A stretch of DNA of 64,000 bases. Origin: Triatoma infestans. Its lineage: Eukaryota; Arthropoda; Insecta; Hemiptera; Reduviidae. The stretch lies in the NCBI GenBank assembly GCA_011037195.1, contig JAAEAF010002550.1, positions 105,527 through 169,526 of the forward strand, in the 5' to 3' direction. This document shows positions 1 to 10,514 of the stretch, one piece after another (position 1 is the first letter of the stretch; every line of letters starts with the position of its first letter). Both the position numbers and the translations under genes were made by a program. Under the pieces are notes generated by a model. That model saw nothing but the letters and a program-made list of their open reading frames with translations, had not been told where the DNA came from and did not search any database.

Positions 1-1285
1 AAAGTGTATAAAAAGTGAACAAAGTGAACTTTTGTGGTATAAACTGTGAATTAATTATTATTAAGTGTTGTATTTTGTAATTTATTATGTATAACAATAA
101 ATTGGTGTTTTCTTTATTGAAGTTTAGAGTATTTTATCTATACGAACCCACTTAAAACTAGTTGCAGCAGCTAGTCTAGAGGGAAAAACGTTACAATATT
201 ATCTTTCTAATAGGTTATCTGATGATGCTTTCAATAAAAGGTAACTGGACGTAACTGAAAAAAATTAACATTTCACTTTAACTATCTAGTGATCAAAAAC
301 ATTGAATACATATACACAACTTTACTAAGCCACAACTTCTGAAAATTCTTCTTAGTTTTATTTTTAGATAATTGTTCTATTATATTTCTTGTTTAACAAT
401 AGAAATTTAATTACAATAACCATTAAATAAATTGAAATAAATATATAGTTAAAAAAATAAATAAGTAAAAAAGAAAAATAAAGAGAAAGAAATAAAGTAC
501 ACTATATTTTCTTTCATGTTTACTTAATTTAATTTAATTTAATAAAGATGGTATTTAAGTTTTTGTTCCCTAACATATACATTAAACAAATTGAAATTCT
601 AGAATGTAATGATGCTACTACAAAGTTTAGTTTTTAGTTTATTCTTATTATTTAGTTCTTAATATAATCTTACAAACAGTGCCCTCTGTTGAAGTAAATT
701 TGATGTAGAGAAATGTATAATAGTAAAAGTTGTGAAAATGTAAAACATTTTATCAATAGAAAAAAGTTGGAAAAAGAAAATCTTTAAATTTAAATAAAGT
801 CTATAAAACCGAGTACATTTCCTGTAGAATTTTTTATATATGTATATGTATATGTATGTATATATATTATATAAAATACTGTATCTCTCACTTTGTGAGA
901 ACTAGCAAAATAAAACGTAGTTAAGTTTTATGTTGAATTATAGAAATATGTGTTGTTTGTAAATATATAAAATGTTGTTTCTTTTAGATTCTATCTATAT
1001 GGAAATGATGGTACATACCATTTTGAAACTTAGTAAAAATATATAGCATAAGTACTATCATCCTATTTTGGGTAACTTGAGATGCATAAAATATGTTTTA
1101 GCTACCTTAACGGTCTGTTGAAATGACTCCTTCCATGCATTAGTATGCATTATACTACTATCAATTCTATCTTTAAACTTTGTTTGAATATATTTTTTTT
1201 CTTTCTTTCATTCTCAGTTTATTCATGAATATTTAATTTATTCATATATATATTAGTATATATTTATAATAAATACTGTATATAT
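1..1285. other. AT-rich DNA, no gene seen
   Basis: Very AT-rich sequence without an open frame resembling a protein. It contains homopolymer runs and a short (TATG)n/(AT)n tract near 835-870. I see no RNA gene, TIR or LTR that I can support. Confidence 0.6.
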
Positions 1286-2392
1286 TAGTAGGGCAAGGTG
1301 GGGCTTGTTGTTACAAATTTCAGTTAAACATTTTTTTAATTGCTGTGTATGTTACACTCAAAATTGCTGAAAATTGATTAATTTGTTTCCTCATTTATTT
1401 CTACTAATAATATATTTTTTTGGGGGATTTTTCAAAATGAAGTAACATTTAAAAAATTCAAATACTATTAAAATGCGCCATACTGTAACAATGTGCCCTT
1501 TGGTGGGAAATAAAACTGAAAAATAAGTTCGAATAAACAAATTATTAGATCTTCATTTTTAATAATAATAGCAGCTTGATTATGATTTAAACATGGATTA
1601 TTATAAACTTAAATGCAAGAAACATTCATTCTCTTTCTATACACTGTCACTACCCATCTCTAAGTCCGAATTACAATATTGTGGCAAATATATGTAGGGT
1701 CATTTTTAACACATTTTTAAATGGGGCCCATCTTTTGTACTGCATGCATTCAACCTAATTTTCTCCATCTTTTAACTGCGACTATGGTTTTAAACGTTTC
1801 CGGCACAGCCAGTCCTCATCTTCCTCGCCAAAACTTGATGATAGCTAATTATATTTTCTTGTTCGCGGCTTTCGGAGACACAAATTTTCTATTTTGTTAG
1901 AATTTCCAACTTTGTCATTTTTCTTGTTTTTGCCTTCATTTCTTTTAAGATATGCCTTGATTTGATTTAAGGTATGTAAGGTTTGATTTAAGGTTACAGT
2001 GTAACAACATGCTCCAACCAAGTATAATAACTAACCCCTTTGACTCTACTTCACTAATTAATCCGAAAAACACATAGATCGAAGAATACTAGCGCAACCA
2101 TAATAGATTGAAATCATTGTTAAGGATGTAAGAATTAACAGCATAAGTATGAAAGCCTTACCTTTAGTAGTTGTCAGATCATAGATTTCGGTTTCAATAA
2201 TAAAATGTAGCTTTCACTATGGTATTTCGAGGAAAGTCACACAATGCCGCCATATGCAACAGAATCTTAGCGGGAACTGGTTACAATAAATAGCACTCGC
2301 ATATCTCTTAACTTTGACCACTTAAGAAGTGCTTCCCTCGGCCGATTTTTTAAAAATTACATTGTAACAACGAGCCCTATCCTCCCCTATTA
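1286..2392 (-). mobile_element. Degenerate TIR transposon, probably pogo/Tigger-like
   Basis: Terminal inverted repeats are visible at 1286-1316 and 2362-2392; 25 of 31 positions match, both containing GTTGTTACAA when read inward. TA lies at both ends, as expected for the Tc1/mariner/pogo superfamily. The minus strand between about 1690 and 1890 retains a broken coding trace with a D-W-L-C stretch followed by E-C-M-Q-Y-K-R-W-A. This resembles the C-terminal zinc-binding tail (C..C..W.H) found in many insect pogo-like transposases, although key Cys/His residues are lost and stops interrupt it. TAACAA motifs recur inside, for example near 1485 and 1995. The family call is inference from the tail and TA target. 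The TIR pair itself is directly seen. Confidence 0.55.
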
Positions 2393-2574
2393 TATTTTAT
2401 TAATATATTATTATATATCATAGTAGTGTGAAATATATTAATGCTCTTTGAAATCAAACATTTCCAAACTACTAGGTGGACAAACATCTGATTTAGACTC
2501 GTAACCATATGAATAAAATGAATCAAGGTTTTGGATAAAGCTGTACATGCAGCTAATATTTTTAAAACCTGTCA

Positions 2575-3030
2575 ATTAACGCTAAAAGATATAATGGATG
2601 TGAGAAGGGGAGAGAATTGGAGAGATTGGAATTTAGAGAAACAAACCAGAATATAAGCCGAACACTATATAATATGAAAGAAAGCACAAACTGCAAGAAC
2701 TTTACAAATATATAGAAGTTAAGGTAGCGAGAGATATATATAAAGAGACAGACTGGCTGAATGATGATGAGAAGGTAGTAGAAGGTTGCTGACTGGTTGT
2801 TAACTGGTCATAAACTGTCCTGAATTGTACTGCTTGTTCTCTATTTATTATAAATTGAACTGTCTCTTCCTAGTCTGGCCTAGCTAGGGAGTATCTAACT
2901 TTTTTTTTATTCATTTTTGTGTTTCTCCGCTCTTTGAATCCTATGAAACTTTAATGTTTCAGATTCCTTTACAAAAATAAAAACATAAAACTATTTATAT
3001 AACTCGGTGCCGTGACTGGACACTGTGAAC
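2575..3030. mobile_element. Possible LTR retrotransposon fragment
   Basis: 2593-2740 resembles, in reverse, the 3' half of LTR-alpha (ATAATGG..., then GAGAGAATTGG, AACACTATATAAT and TTTACAAATATATA in the same order). After 2870 there is a polyadenylation-like stretch and then CGGTGCCGTGACTGG at 3005, reminiscent of the LTR/leader junction of BEL/Pao-type elements. The two parts may belong to different insertions. No gag or pol frame is readable. Low confidence. Confidence 0.3.
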
Positions 3031-3197
3031 TATGTGAATTAAGGAGAAAACTTAAATCCCCATCAAGAAGAAAGTTCCAGAGAACATCTAAATAATAGGA
3101 CCTTAAGGCAACAACGTCTAGCAGAATATTTTAAGAAGAAGAAAAAGAAGAAAGATGGATAAACTATCAAAATGGGAAAACGCTTGGAGATAATTTT

Positions 3198-3929
3198 TTA
3201 ATACAACAGATTGTAGGGATCGCCCATTATTTTCATAATTAAAGTGTCCTCTAGCAAACTAAAACTATTTCGTTACTAAAAAACAATATAGAAAAGTGAT
3301 TACATTTACGTACTCTAGAGAAGAAGTGATATTAGACTCGTTCACAACATATGATTGTCCCTTTGATCATACGCTATTACATAAAGAAACGAGAAAAATG
3401 TATGAAAAATATAAGAAATACCTTAAACGATAAACCTTTTACAATTGATGAGGTGGAAGAGTTGTGAATAGCTTTAATTGGGGAAAGCTCCAGGTCCGGA
3501 CGGTATTACAAGGAAGGAGTATTTTCAATCTTACCAAATTATATAACAGCTTTATATAATGAGGGTCTCTTTTTAAAGAGAACAATGTTTAATATGAATT
3601 CTGAATACTTTGGTATTGCTACTCAAATCGCAATACTTCTTTCGAATAACGAGGTAGTAAAAAAGAAGGAAGCTGGATCTAATATGTTTTTACTGTCAAA
3701 ATGGACTTTAAGGCTTCTTGGTAATAGAAATATGAAATAATTGTTCAAGCATACAATTATCGTAACCATTTCCCCTAATTACTAATTTTATTAACCATTA
3801 AGGAAATATTCTTTGATGTGTGTTAACATAGAAATGCACAGAGTAAATTTAGTTGTTACACTAAGTGTTGTACATTTAACATTGTGTTGTACTAGGTGTT
3901 GTAACATTTAATACAACAGATTGTAGGGA
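3198..3929 (+). mobile_element. 5'-truncated LINE J fragment with 22-bp target duplication
   Basis: A direct repeat of about 22 bp (ending ATACAACAGATTGTAGGGA) lies at 3198-3219 and 3908-3929 and brackets the insertion. Inside, 3481-3510 encodes G-K-A-P-G-P-D-G-I-T, the conserved start of the reverse transcriptase fingers region in non-LTR retrotransposons; stops and frameshifts surround it. The 3' part (about 3765-3825) matches the minus-strand sequence at 18195-18265, so both are copies of one LINE family, called LINE J here. A long TSD with 5' truncation is what target-primed reverse transcription leaves. The element is inactive. Confidence 0.65.
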
Positions 3930-3937
3930 CCCCTCCC

Positions 3938-3972
3938 TGGATAAGCAGGCTATCACGGAAAATATCTCTGTG
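3938..3972 (+). repeat. 3' end fragment of F1 element
   Basis: GATAAGCAGGCTATCACGG and the following bases match the 3' arm end of F1 (compare about 6830-6855 and 59393-59415). The ribozyme-like core is absent here. Confidence 0.5.
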
Positions 3973-4230
3973 GTACTTTTGTGAAATTGTGTAAAGTTGT
4001 GTGAAATTTTTGACATTGTTAAATTGTTAGTCGTCTGGACCTTGTCCCCTCCTTATTTGCTCTATATTTATGTTAAGACAACGATAAAATTAGTTTTTTT
4101 ACTTTCTCTTACTCCTAGTAAAAGGAAGTATTGTAATCGTGTCAAATTTTCGATATCGAGTTTTCACCGGAAATATCCGTTTTGAGGTCCCCTGAGTCCA
4201 AAAAAGTGGTTTTTAGCAAATGGTGTTTGT

Positions 4231-4268
4231 GTGTGTGTGTGTGTGTGTATGTATGTAGTATGTATGTA
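4231..4268. repeat. (GT)n/(ATGT)n microsatellite
   Basis: GT repeats pass into ATGT repeats. This is the microsatellite of rep-T in reverse orientation and the target of the LINE B insertion; ATGT repeats reappear directly after LINE B at about 4993-5010. Confidence 0.9.
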
Positions 4269-4269
4269 T

Positions 4270-4993
4270 CAAGCCGCACTAAGGGCTTTGAGTAAGCCTT
4301 GGTGGAGTTCGAAATTAGTGGTAGAGAATGTAGGAGAAGGCTTAACGCTTCGGCTCGGAGGGGTAAGGTGCATCTCTATTGGATACCCGGACATGCGGGA
4401 ATAGAGGGCAATGAGAGGGCGGATCGGCTGGCCAGGGAGGGATCATCAATACCATTTCATGGTCCTGAACCAGCCGTGGCCGTTACAAAGACGTTTCGCG
4501 ATAAACAGATTAGACTTTGGGAGACGAGAGCTTTGGAGAAACGCTGGGGGGGACACGCAGGGGTGCTTCCAAGCTAAAAGATTTATAAAGGCAAGCAAGC
4601 ATGGAATTTCGGAGTATCTCCTGTCTCTTAGTAGGTCGGGTTTGAGGACCTTGGTAGGGATAGTGACTGGACACCCAAGAGATGTTTAACATAGGGAGGA
4701 CGCGGAGTCCCATTTGTCAGAACTGTGATGACGGAGTTAGGGAAACGGTGTATCACTACTTATGTCAGTGTCCCCGTTTCGCTGGAACTAGTTTCGTATA
4801 TTTGGGAGGACACCACTCTCGCAGGATTGCCTGGGCGAGTTGGAGTTTGGGGATATCTTCAGATATTGCAGATTAACCGGCAAGTTACCGGGGGAGATTA
4901 ATTAAGGGGTTACGGGGGGTATCGGGAGGATAAGAGCCACATAGGCTTAGGTCCCGCGCCTTTCGGCACCCGTTTTGATGATAATAATAATAA
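4270..4993 (+). mobile_element. LINE B 3' fragment (RNase H and C-terminal domain)
   Basis: 5'-truncated, RNase H-bearing non-LTR retrotransposon. The frame at 4299-4577 contains L-Y-W-I-P-G-H-A-G-I-E-G-N-E-R-A-D-R-L-A-R-E-G-S. This is the last conserved block of retrotransposon RNase H, with its catalytic Asp in N-E-R-A-D. After a frameshift, 4682-4876 encodes P-I-C-Q-N-C...H..C..C-P, the C-terminal zinc-knuckle of these elements. It ends in an (ATA)n tail at about 4980-4993, a tail type known for the I group. It lies inside the rep-T microsatellite. A second copy is at 54234-55084 on the minus strand. Non-functional remnant. Confidence 0.75.
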
Positions 4994-6501
4994 TGTATGT
5001 ATGTATGTGTATGTGAACAGGATAGCTCAAAAACGAAAATCCGTAGAAAGTTGAAACTTGATATTCCGTTTAGGTATCACCATGACATCTGACAGTGGGT
5101 GATATGTCAAAATTCCTCAACCGGAAGTACCACTTTACTTGTTTTTTTTTACTTTTTTGCGTTTTTCTCAAAAATCAATCCGACGATTTTGTTCAAACTT
5201 GTAATAACAACTACTCATACAAAGAGCTACAACTTTTATTTGAAACATTTCTCTGGGAAAATTCATTTAAGGGCAGTTATGGCAGAGGGGGGGTTAGGTT
5301 TTCATCTAAAGTGCTATTTCAGTTTATCAAACAATTCTATCACCTTAAATAATGTCAATAAAATTGAATATATTGTTGAAATTCCGGGCTTCAAAAAAAT
5401 CGGATACCCGGAAGTGCTTATACATTACCACTTTATTCAATGATTTTTTTCACTTTTTCGCAATTTTCTCAATAATATTTGATGTGTAATAAAATGTAAC
5501 AAGTACAATTACAGTGTGCCTCAGTCATGCGGATATTGAAAATCCTTTATGAGAAGGTTTGAAAAATATTATTAAAAAAATAAATTGCTATCACATTTGT
5601 ATGCCTTTAGGGAATCAACATGTGTGTGTGTGTGTGTATGATGATGATGATATAAAAAATTGGGTTTTTTATTGTTTATCTTCTTTTGAGGAAAAAATAG
5701 AAGGAAATGTATTTTTTCTAAATACAGTTGATATATTTTTATAAAATGTTTGATGTGAAACAACTCGCATGACATCCTATAATCGTAAGTTAATAATCAA
5801 TTACAATAACTATATCTGCCTCATTGAATACAACTACCCTCTCTATCTTACTTTACTACTACCACTCATACCTTGCCAACAGAAAATTTTACATCCAACT
5901 AAACACGGCCTCCTCTGACTCCTACCCAATAGTACCAGGTGTTTCTCAAGGTTCTATCCTGGGTCCCGTCCTCTTCATCACCTACAGTGATTCCTCTACC
6001 CAAACCTCCGCATATCAACCTAACCTTATTGCTGATGATGTTGGACCCATCATCATGGAGAATTGATACTATCACTAACAGACTTACATCTGCAATAGAC
6101 AAACTGACAAAATACTGCATTAAATGGAAAATGAAAATAAATCATGACAAAACAATTGCCATATTGTTTACTAAACGTAGACCTACAATCAGCAGACAAA
6201 TTAAACAGAACAATACTTTGATCACTTGGACTAACAACGTCAAATATCTCGGGAATAACGCTGGACAACAAATTGAACTTCACGATTCCATGTACTGGAC
6301 AAAGTGAATTCTGGAAAAATGACTATAAGACTACTCTTCCCGTTACTGAACACGCGACTCAAAAATGATCACACAAAACAAACTCCTACTATACAAAGTC
6401 GTCATCAGACCCATGTTTCTTTTTTGCTTTCTCCATCTGGAGCCTGACTACTAACAGTAATATCAAAGAAACTTCAGATAATCCAGAACAAATTCCTAAG
6501 A

Positions 6502-6855
6502 TGTTGTGGTAGTTGGTTCCGTAGAGCTGGAAAGCATCAGAGACATTTTAGGTGGTAGCCTGCTTCATTTTGTGGTCATCCACCGGTTTCGGGCGTTCGC
6601 CCATCTTCAGGATGCGTTTGTCAGAGACAGTGCGATAACACAGACTTGCACAGATCAAATGCAGTTTTTACACTGACTGGTCTTTTTAATTGTAAATACA
6701 ATAAAAAACACCAGTCAGTGTGTAAACTAAATTTGCTCAGTGCAAGTCTGTGTTATTACACTGTCTCTGACAAACGCATCCTGAAGATGGGCGAACGCCC
6801 GAAACCGGTCGATGACCACAAAATGAAGCAAGCTACCACGGAAAATGTCTCTGAT
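6502..6855. mobile_element. F1 element: head-to-head inverted, two hammerhead-like cores
   Basis: A 354-bp insertion in LINE D flanked by a perfect 12-bp TSD, AAATTCCTAAGA (6490-6501 and 6856-6867). About 32 bp of tail (GTTGGTTCCGTAGAGCTGG) precede a left arm (6533-6685) that is the reverse complement of the right arm (6712-6855), around a short AT-rich centre. Each arm carries the motif CTGAAGA-hairpin-GAAACCGG. The right-arm motif is intact at 6777-6814. The left-arm motif (6575-6616, minus) has G instead of C after ACCGGT. No protein is encoded; the frame at 6646-6897 crosses the repeat by chance. The structure suggests a non-autonomous element mobilised by target-primed reverse transcription, possibly by a PLE. 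Confidence 0.8.
6777..6814 (+). ncRNA. Hammerhead-like ribozyme core in F1
   Basis: Core order is as in type I hammerheads. Stem I strands are CATC (6777-6780) and GATG (6811-6814). Between them lie CTGAAGA (fits CUGANGA), the hairpin GGGC-GAAC-GCCC, GAAA (6801-6804), then CCGGT and C17 at 6810 as the predicted cleavage site. Stem III would be ACC/GGT with no loop, so it can form only between two molecules or two tandem copies. The fit is seen in the sequence; activity is inferred. Confidence 0.6.
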
Positions 6856-7243
6856 AAATTCCTAAGACTTGCAACTGACTCGACCTATTTTATGTAAAAT
6901 CTTCAGTAACCCCAGTTTATTCCTTCATCCAAAATCGTCTCCTCTCCTCTCCACTCTAGAGTGTTCCATCCTAATCCAATCTGTCGCGAAACAATCCCTC
7001 CATACATTAAAGGCAGAAAAGACTGAAACACTCCTCTCCTAATATTTTTCCTTGCAGGTTTTTTCCCTTTTTTCCTGCATATTGTTACTCGCCTTATCCC
7101 AAAAATCACTATATAAACAAGGTAGGAAGGTTATATTGTAATATACACTGGTACTTCTGCATATTATATTGTACATATATATACATATATATATTTGTGT
7201 TAAAGCTTTTTATCTATCTATCTATCTATGTACAATAATTATA

Positions 7244-8312
7244 AAATTAACAGGTTTTATTAAACTTATAATTCTTATACTTAACAAACATTTCACAAAT
7301 GTTATGGTGGGGGGATGAATGTTTTTCCGGAAGAATGATAGGCTAATATTTGTACTGCAGAAAATAAAATAGTTGGAGTCGTTTTTTACTGCAACAAAAA
7401 AATAAATAATGCAAAAAAACTCATTAATCTCTTAGTAAAATCGCATTTCCTTTATAATTGATGGTCTTTAGTTTGGGAATTTTTGCAATGCATTGGTTGT
7501 ACTTTATGATGTAGAACTATTACTCCATACCGGCTGAAGATGCACTTTAGGGGTTTGCTATTTTTTTGTTAGTCATCGATAGATTTAAATACTTTAATTC
7601 ATGGTGTTTCACTTATTCAGTTCTATCCTACTGTAAATTTAAAGTTGACATACTTGCACATATAAACTCATTTATGTGGAATTTACCAACTAATAGAGGT
7701 GACGAAGTCTCACCTCTAATGACTTAAACTTAAATTTGCTAAAATCAATATGTAAATGTTTGGAGACTATACATTTATATAGTCTACAGAATTATATTAT
7801 ACATATCTACAATTGAATGCAGTACCCAATATATCACCATTGCTGATATCTAACCAAATCTAATACGTCAATAAATACATTCACACCTTATACACCCTCC
7901 ACCACACAGACAGTTATATTTTCAAATAAATTCTTCCAATGCCTTCATAACACCTAAATGATGTTTGAAAATATTTATTATTTTTTTTTTTTTAAAGAAA
8001 GGGGGTTTCCAAGGTGATTGTACAAAATATTGCTTGTAATTTTAAAAAAATAATATTTCTTTCCTTGTATAATATATTCAACAAGTCAATGGATATGTTT
8101 TTGAAATTATCCTCTACATTACACTTGAGGCAGACTAGGTGTCCGAATCTTTGTCCTATTCTGTGAAGGCATATCCGCATACACTGGGCTTATAACATTA
8201 TCTAAATGCTTAATATAACGCTCACACTTTAACACCACGGAGGTGTCGGTAATTTAGAGGCATCATTGGCCTAAATAATAATTTTTTTTTCTTCATATTA
8301 TTATTAAATTAT
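7244..8312. other. AT-rich DNA, no gene seen
   Basis: No protein-like frame. Sequence is AT-rich with poly-T tracts, for example at about 7981-7994. The minus-strand frame at 7992-8180 has no recognisable feature. Confidence 0.5.
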
Positions 8313-8322
8313 GTCTGTCATA

Positions 8323-9794
8323 ACTCATATGAGTTTGAAAGAATGGACTCGGAAGTGTAGCAAAATGGGAGAATCTAAATCGGAGAAGGACTGTAACTCT
8401 CTAACCTACTCTTCGCAGACGATCAGGTTCTGATTGCACAAGATGAGGAAGATATAAATTATATGTTGAAGAGGCTAAAGGAAGAATATGCAAAGTGGGG
8501 TTTGAAAAGTCAATGACTTTGAGGGATAATGTAATGACATGGCAAAGTCATTGACATCGGCAAAGTACACCAAAGAAATAATTTACAAAAGGATGAAAAC
8601 AGTGACACTGTTGGCCGCCGACAGCCGCGGTCAACCAAACAAACAACAAAGCCTTTTCATCAATTCTCACATCAAAAGGCAGGCACCGCGATAAGTATGG
8701 CCACTAAATAAGGTCAGCAAACTACGAAGGTCGCACAAGGCCGCACACTAAGACAGATGTCTTGGTGTGAGTGTGAACAACAGTATATATAAACTCTATG
8801 ATATACGACGAAAGGATTATTATATCATCTACGACCAAACTATACACGAGCGGCAATTCACAGTTATATTCAACTTATCATTCTCGTAGTTGTGCACTTT
8901 AGTTATTTTATCATTCTAATTTATCTTCTATTTATTACTAAGTATTTTATTATAATTATTAGTTACCATTTCTAACGTTCAAGTATTGTTCAATTATAGT
9001 TATTTTTATATAAACCGTTTAATTATTCGAGCACTAACTTCCCAAAATCTCTCGAACTAACTTCCGCCCTCTTCAAGACATCTGCTACTCCAGGAATCAC
9101 ACATCAAACGATTCCATTACATCTAATATCTGATTCCATTACAGTAACTTAGAGAAAACGGAATACATAACTGCAAACCCTGATAACGAATGTATGATCG
9201 GGGGCCACAATGCTGAATTTCAAATACCTTGGTTCCTATCTCCAAGTGGATGACGCGTCGGATCTGGATATAGAAAAACGGGTGACCTGTACGAGGATAG
9301 CTATTGGAATGTTGAACCCTATTCTATGGAGCAGCAATAGCCAGATGAAGGCCAAGCATCTAAATATACGATTCAATAGTCCAGAGCATACTGCTCTACG
9401 CTGCGGAGACCTGGACTATTAGCAAGAAATTACAGAAAGAAATAGCTTGCGACAGAAATGGATTTCTGGAGACGGTCGGCCAGGAAATCTCGCACTGAAA
9501 GAAGAAGAAATTCTGAAATAAGAAATAATTGCAGAAAGAGAAAAATCAGTGCTAGAAGAGATCGATCGCAGGAAATTTGCTTGGTCCGGACATCTGAAGA
9601 GAATGCCAGAGAGCAGAGTGCACAAAGCAGTGCTAAGAATTGAACCCACCAGGCCGAAGGAAAAGAGGCAGATCCAGAAATAACTCAGGAGGATTGGAGT
9701 GGAAGAGGTAATGGCTGGGAAGGGACTCTGCGAAGAGGATGCAATGGATAGGGAACCTCATAATTGAGGAAAACCCCTAAAAAAAAAAAAAAAA
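8323..9794 (+). mobile_element. LINE G fragment (RT thumb and C-terminus), interrupted by solo LTR
   Basis: 5'-truncated LINE ending in poly(A) at 9778-9794 and flanked by a 10-bp TSD, GTCTGTCATA (8313-8322 and 9795-9804). 8400-8510 encodes L-F-A-D-D-Q-V-L-I-A-Q-D-E-E-D, an RT catalytic box with F-A-D-D, then K-E-E-Y-A-K-W-G-L-K. The sequence is cut by a solo LTR (8530-9143) and resumes with L-E-K-T-E-Y-I and, at 9210-9422, F-K-Y-L-G-S-Y-L-Q-V-D-D. The 3' part (9440-9760) retains scattered remnants of the usual C-terminal G-H-L and G-R-.-K-R-G-R motifs across frames. Clade not assigned. Inactive. Confidence 0.75.
8530..9143 (+). mobile_element. Solo LTR inside LINE G
   Basis: About 614 bp starting TGTAATGACA and ending ATTCCATTACA, giving TG...CA ends with a 7-bp inverted match. 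TATATATAAA at about 8780 is a plausible promoter box, roughly 250 bp into the LTR. No clean 5-bp TSD is visible; the neighbours are GATAA and GTAAC. The LINE reading frame meaning is continuous across the insertion. A 12-bp inverted repeat (8509-8520 and 8544-8555) spans the left junction. Orientation follows the TATA box. Family unknown. Confidence 0.6.
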
Positions 9795-9804
9795 GTCTGT
9801 CATA

Positions 9805-10514
9805 TGCTTAATAATTAGTTATCAAAATTCGAGAAATAATCAATCATTGGGAGTCGTTTTTGAGAAGTTCTCCGAAAAACTGTGGGGGCGGGGAGAATCA
9901 GTCAAGTCGCACCTTTAATTGATGGATTTTTAGCAGAGATATGATGATGGAATAATCAAGTTTCAACATCCTACAATTTTTTTAAAAATATTTCGGTCAC
10001 AGATATAAAAAAAACACACACATACTAAAACCACCCAACTCACACTCGCATATTAGCCAAAAATAGGTTTATCATAAAGGAACTCAACATATTCATTTTC
10101 AATAGAAACTCAATTTTAAAAATTTGTTACAATCTTAAAACTTCCTAGAGTGAAAAGTGAGTAATAAAAAAAAAATAATATCATGTTACCACATACTCAA
10201 AGATATAAACGTTATTAAAAAAAAATGTCCGCAAATATTTTATATTACGTGCTTTAATAATAATGGAAACAGGCCTGTAACTTTCATTAGTACTCTTTTG
10301 AAGTTTATTTCCATATGTTACAAATAAAAAGAAAAATATAATGACGGTATAACAAAAGGACGAATACTCTTTGCCGCTGGGCAAAAATAGAAAGGTTTAT
10401 TACATAATTTTTTATATTACTATATTACTTACTTTACCTTGCTGGTTGGGCATAAATATAAAGTTTTGATATTTACAACGAATTAATCACATGCCTTAAA
10501 GGAAAACGGAGGAT
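9805..10514. other. AT-rich DNA, no gene seen
   Basis: Sequence up to the F2 element at 10515 contains no recognisable frame or repeat boundary. The minus frame 10181-10384 shows nothing protein-like. Confidence 0.5.

Larger units (their letters stand above)
4101..5480 (-). repeat. rep-T copy (reverse), split by LINE B
   Basis: Reverse-oriented rep-T. Its 3' terminus starts at 4101 with ACTTTCTCTTACTCCTAG, followed by the block containing CACCGGAAATATCCG and the microsatellite. It resumes at about 5005 after the LINE B insertion and continues through CAACCGGAAGTACCAC to about 5480, where the 5' part is lost. The open frames here (for example 5095-5443) are chance frames in this repeat and have no protein resemblance. 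Confidence 0.75.
5815..7230 (+). mobile_element. Jockey-like LINE D fragment, interrupted by F1
   Basis: 5'-truncated Jockey-like LINE. A near-identical 13-bp direct repeat (TACAATAACTATA at 5802-5814, TACAATAATTATA at 7231-7243) marks the TSD, and a (CTAT)n tail ends the insertion. The frame at 5824-6066 has the RT motif G-V-S-Q-G-S-I-L-G-P-V-L-F. The catalytic box reads I-A-D-D at about 6027-6041 where Y-A-D-D is expected. 5939-6307 continues with W-K-M-K-I-N-H-D-K-T and V-K-Y-L-G, the thumb-region motifs, after a frameshift. The F1 element at 6502-6855 cuts it, and the reading resumes with F-L-R-L-A-T-D-S at 6860. The copy has several frameshifts and is dead. Confidence 0.75.
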
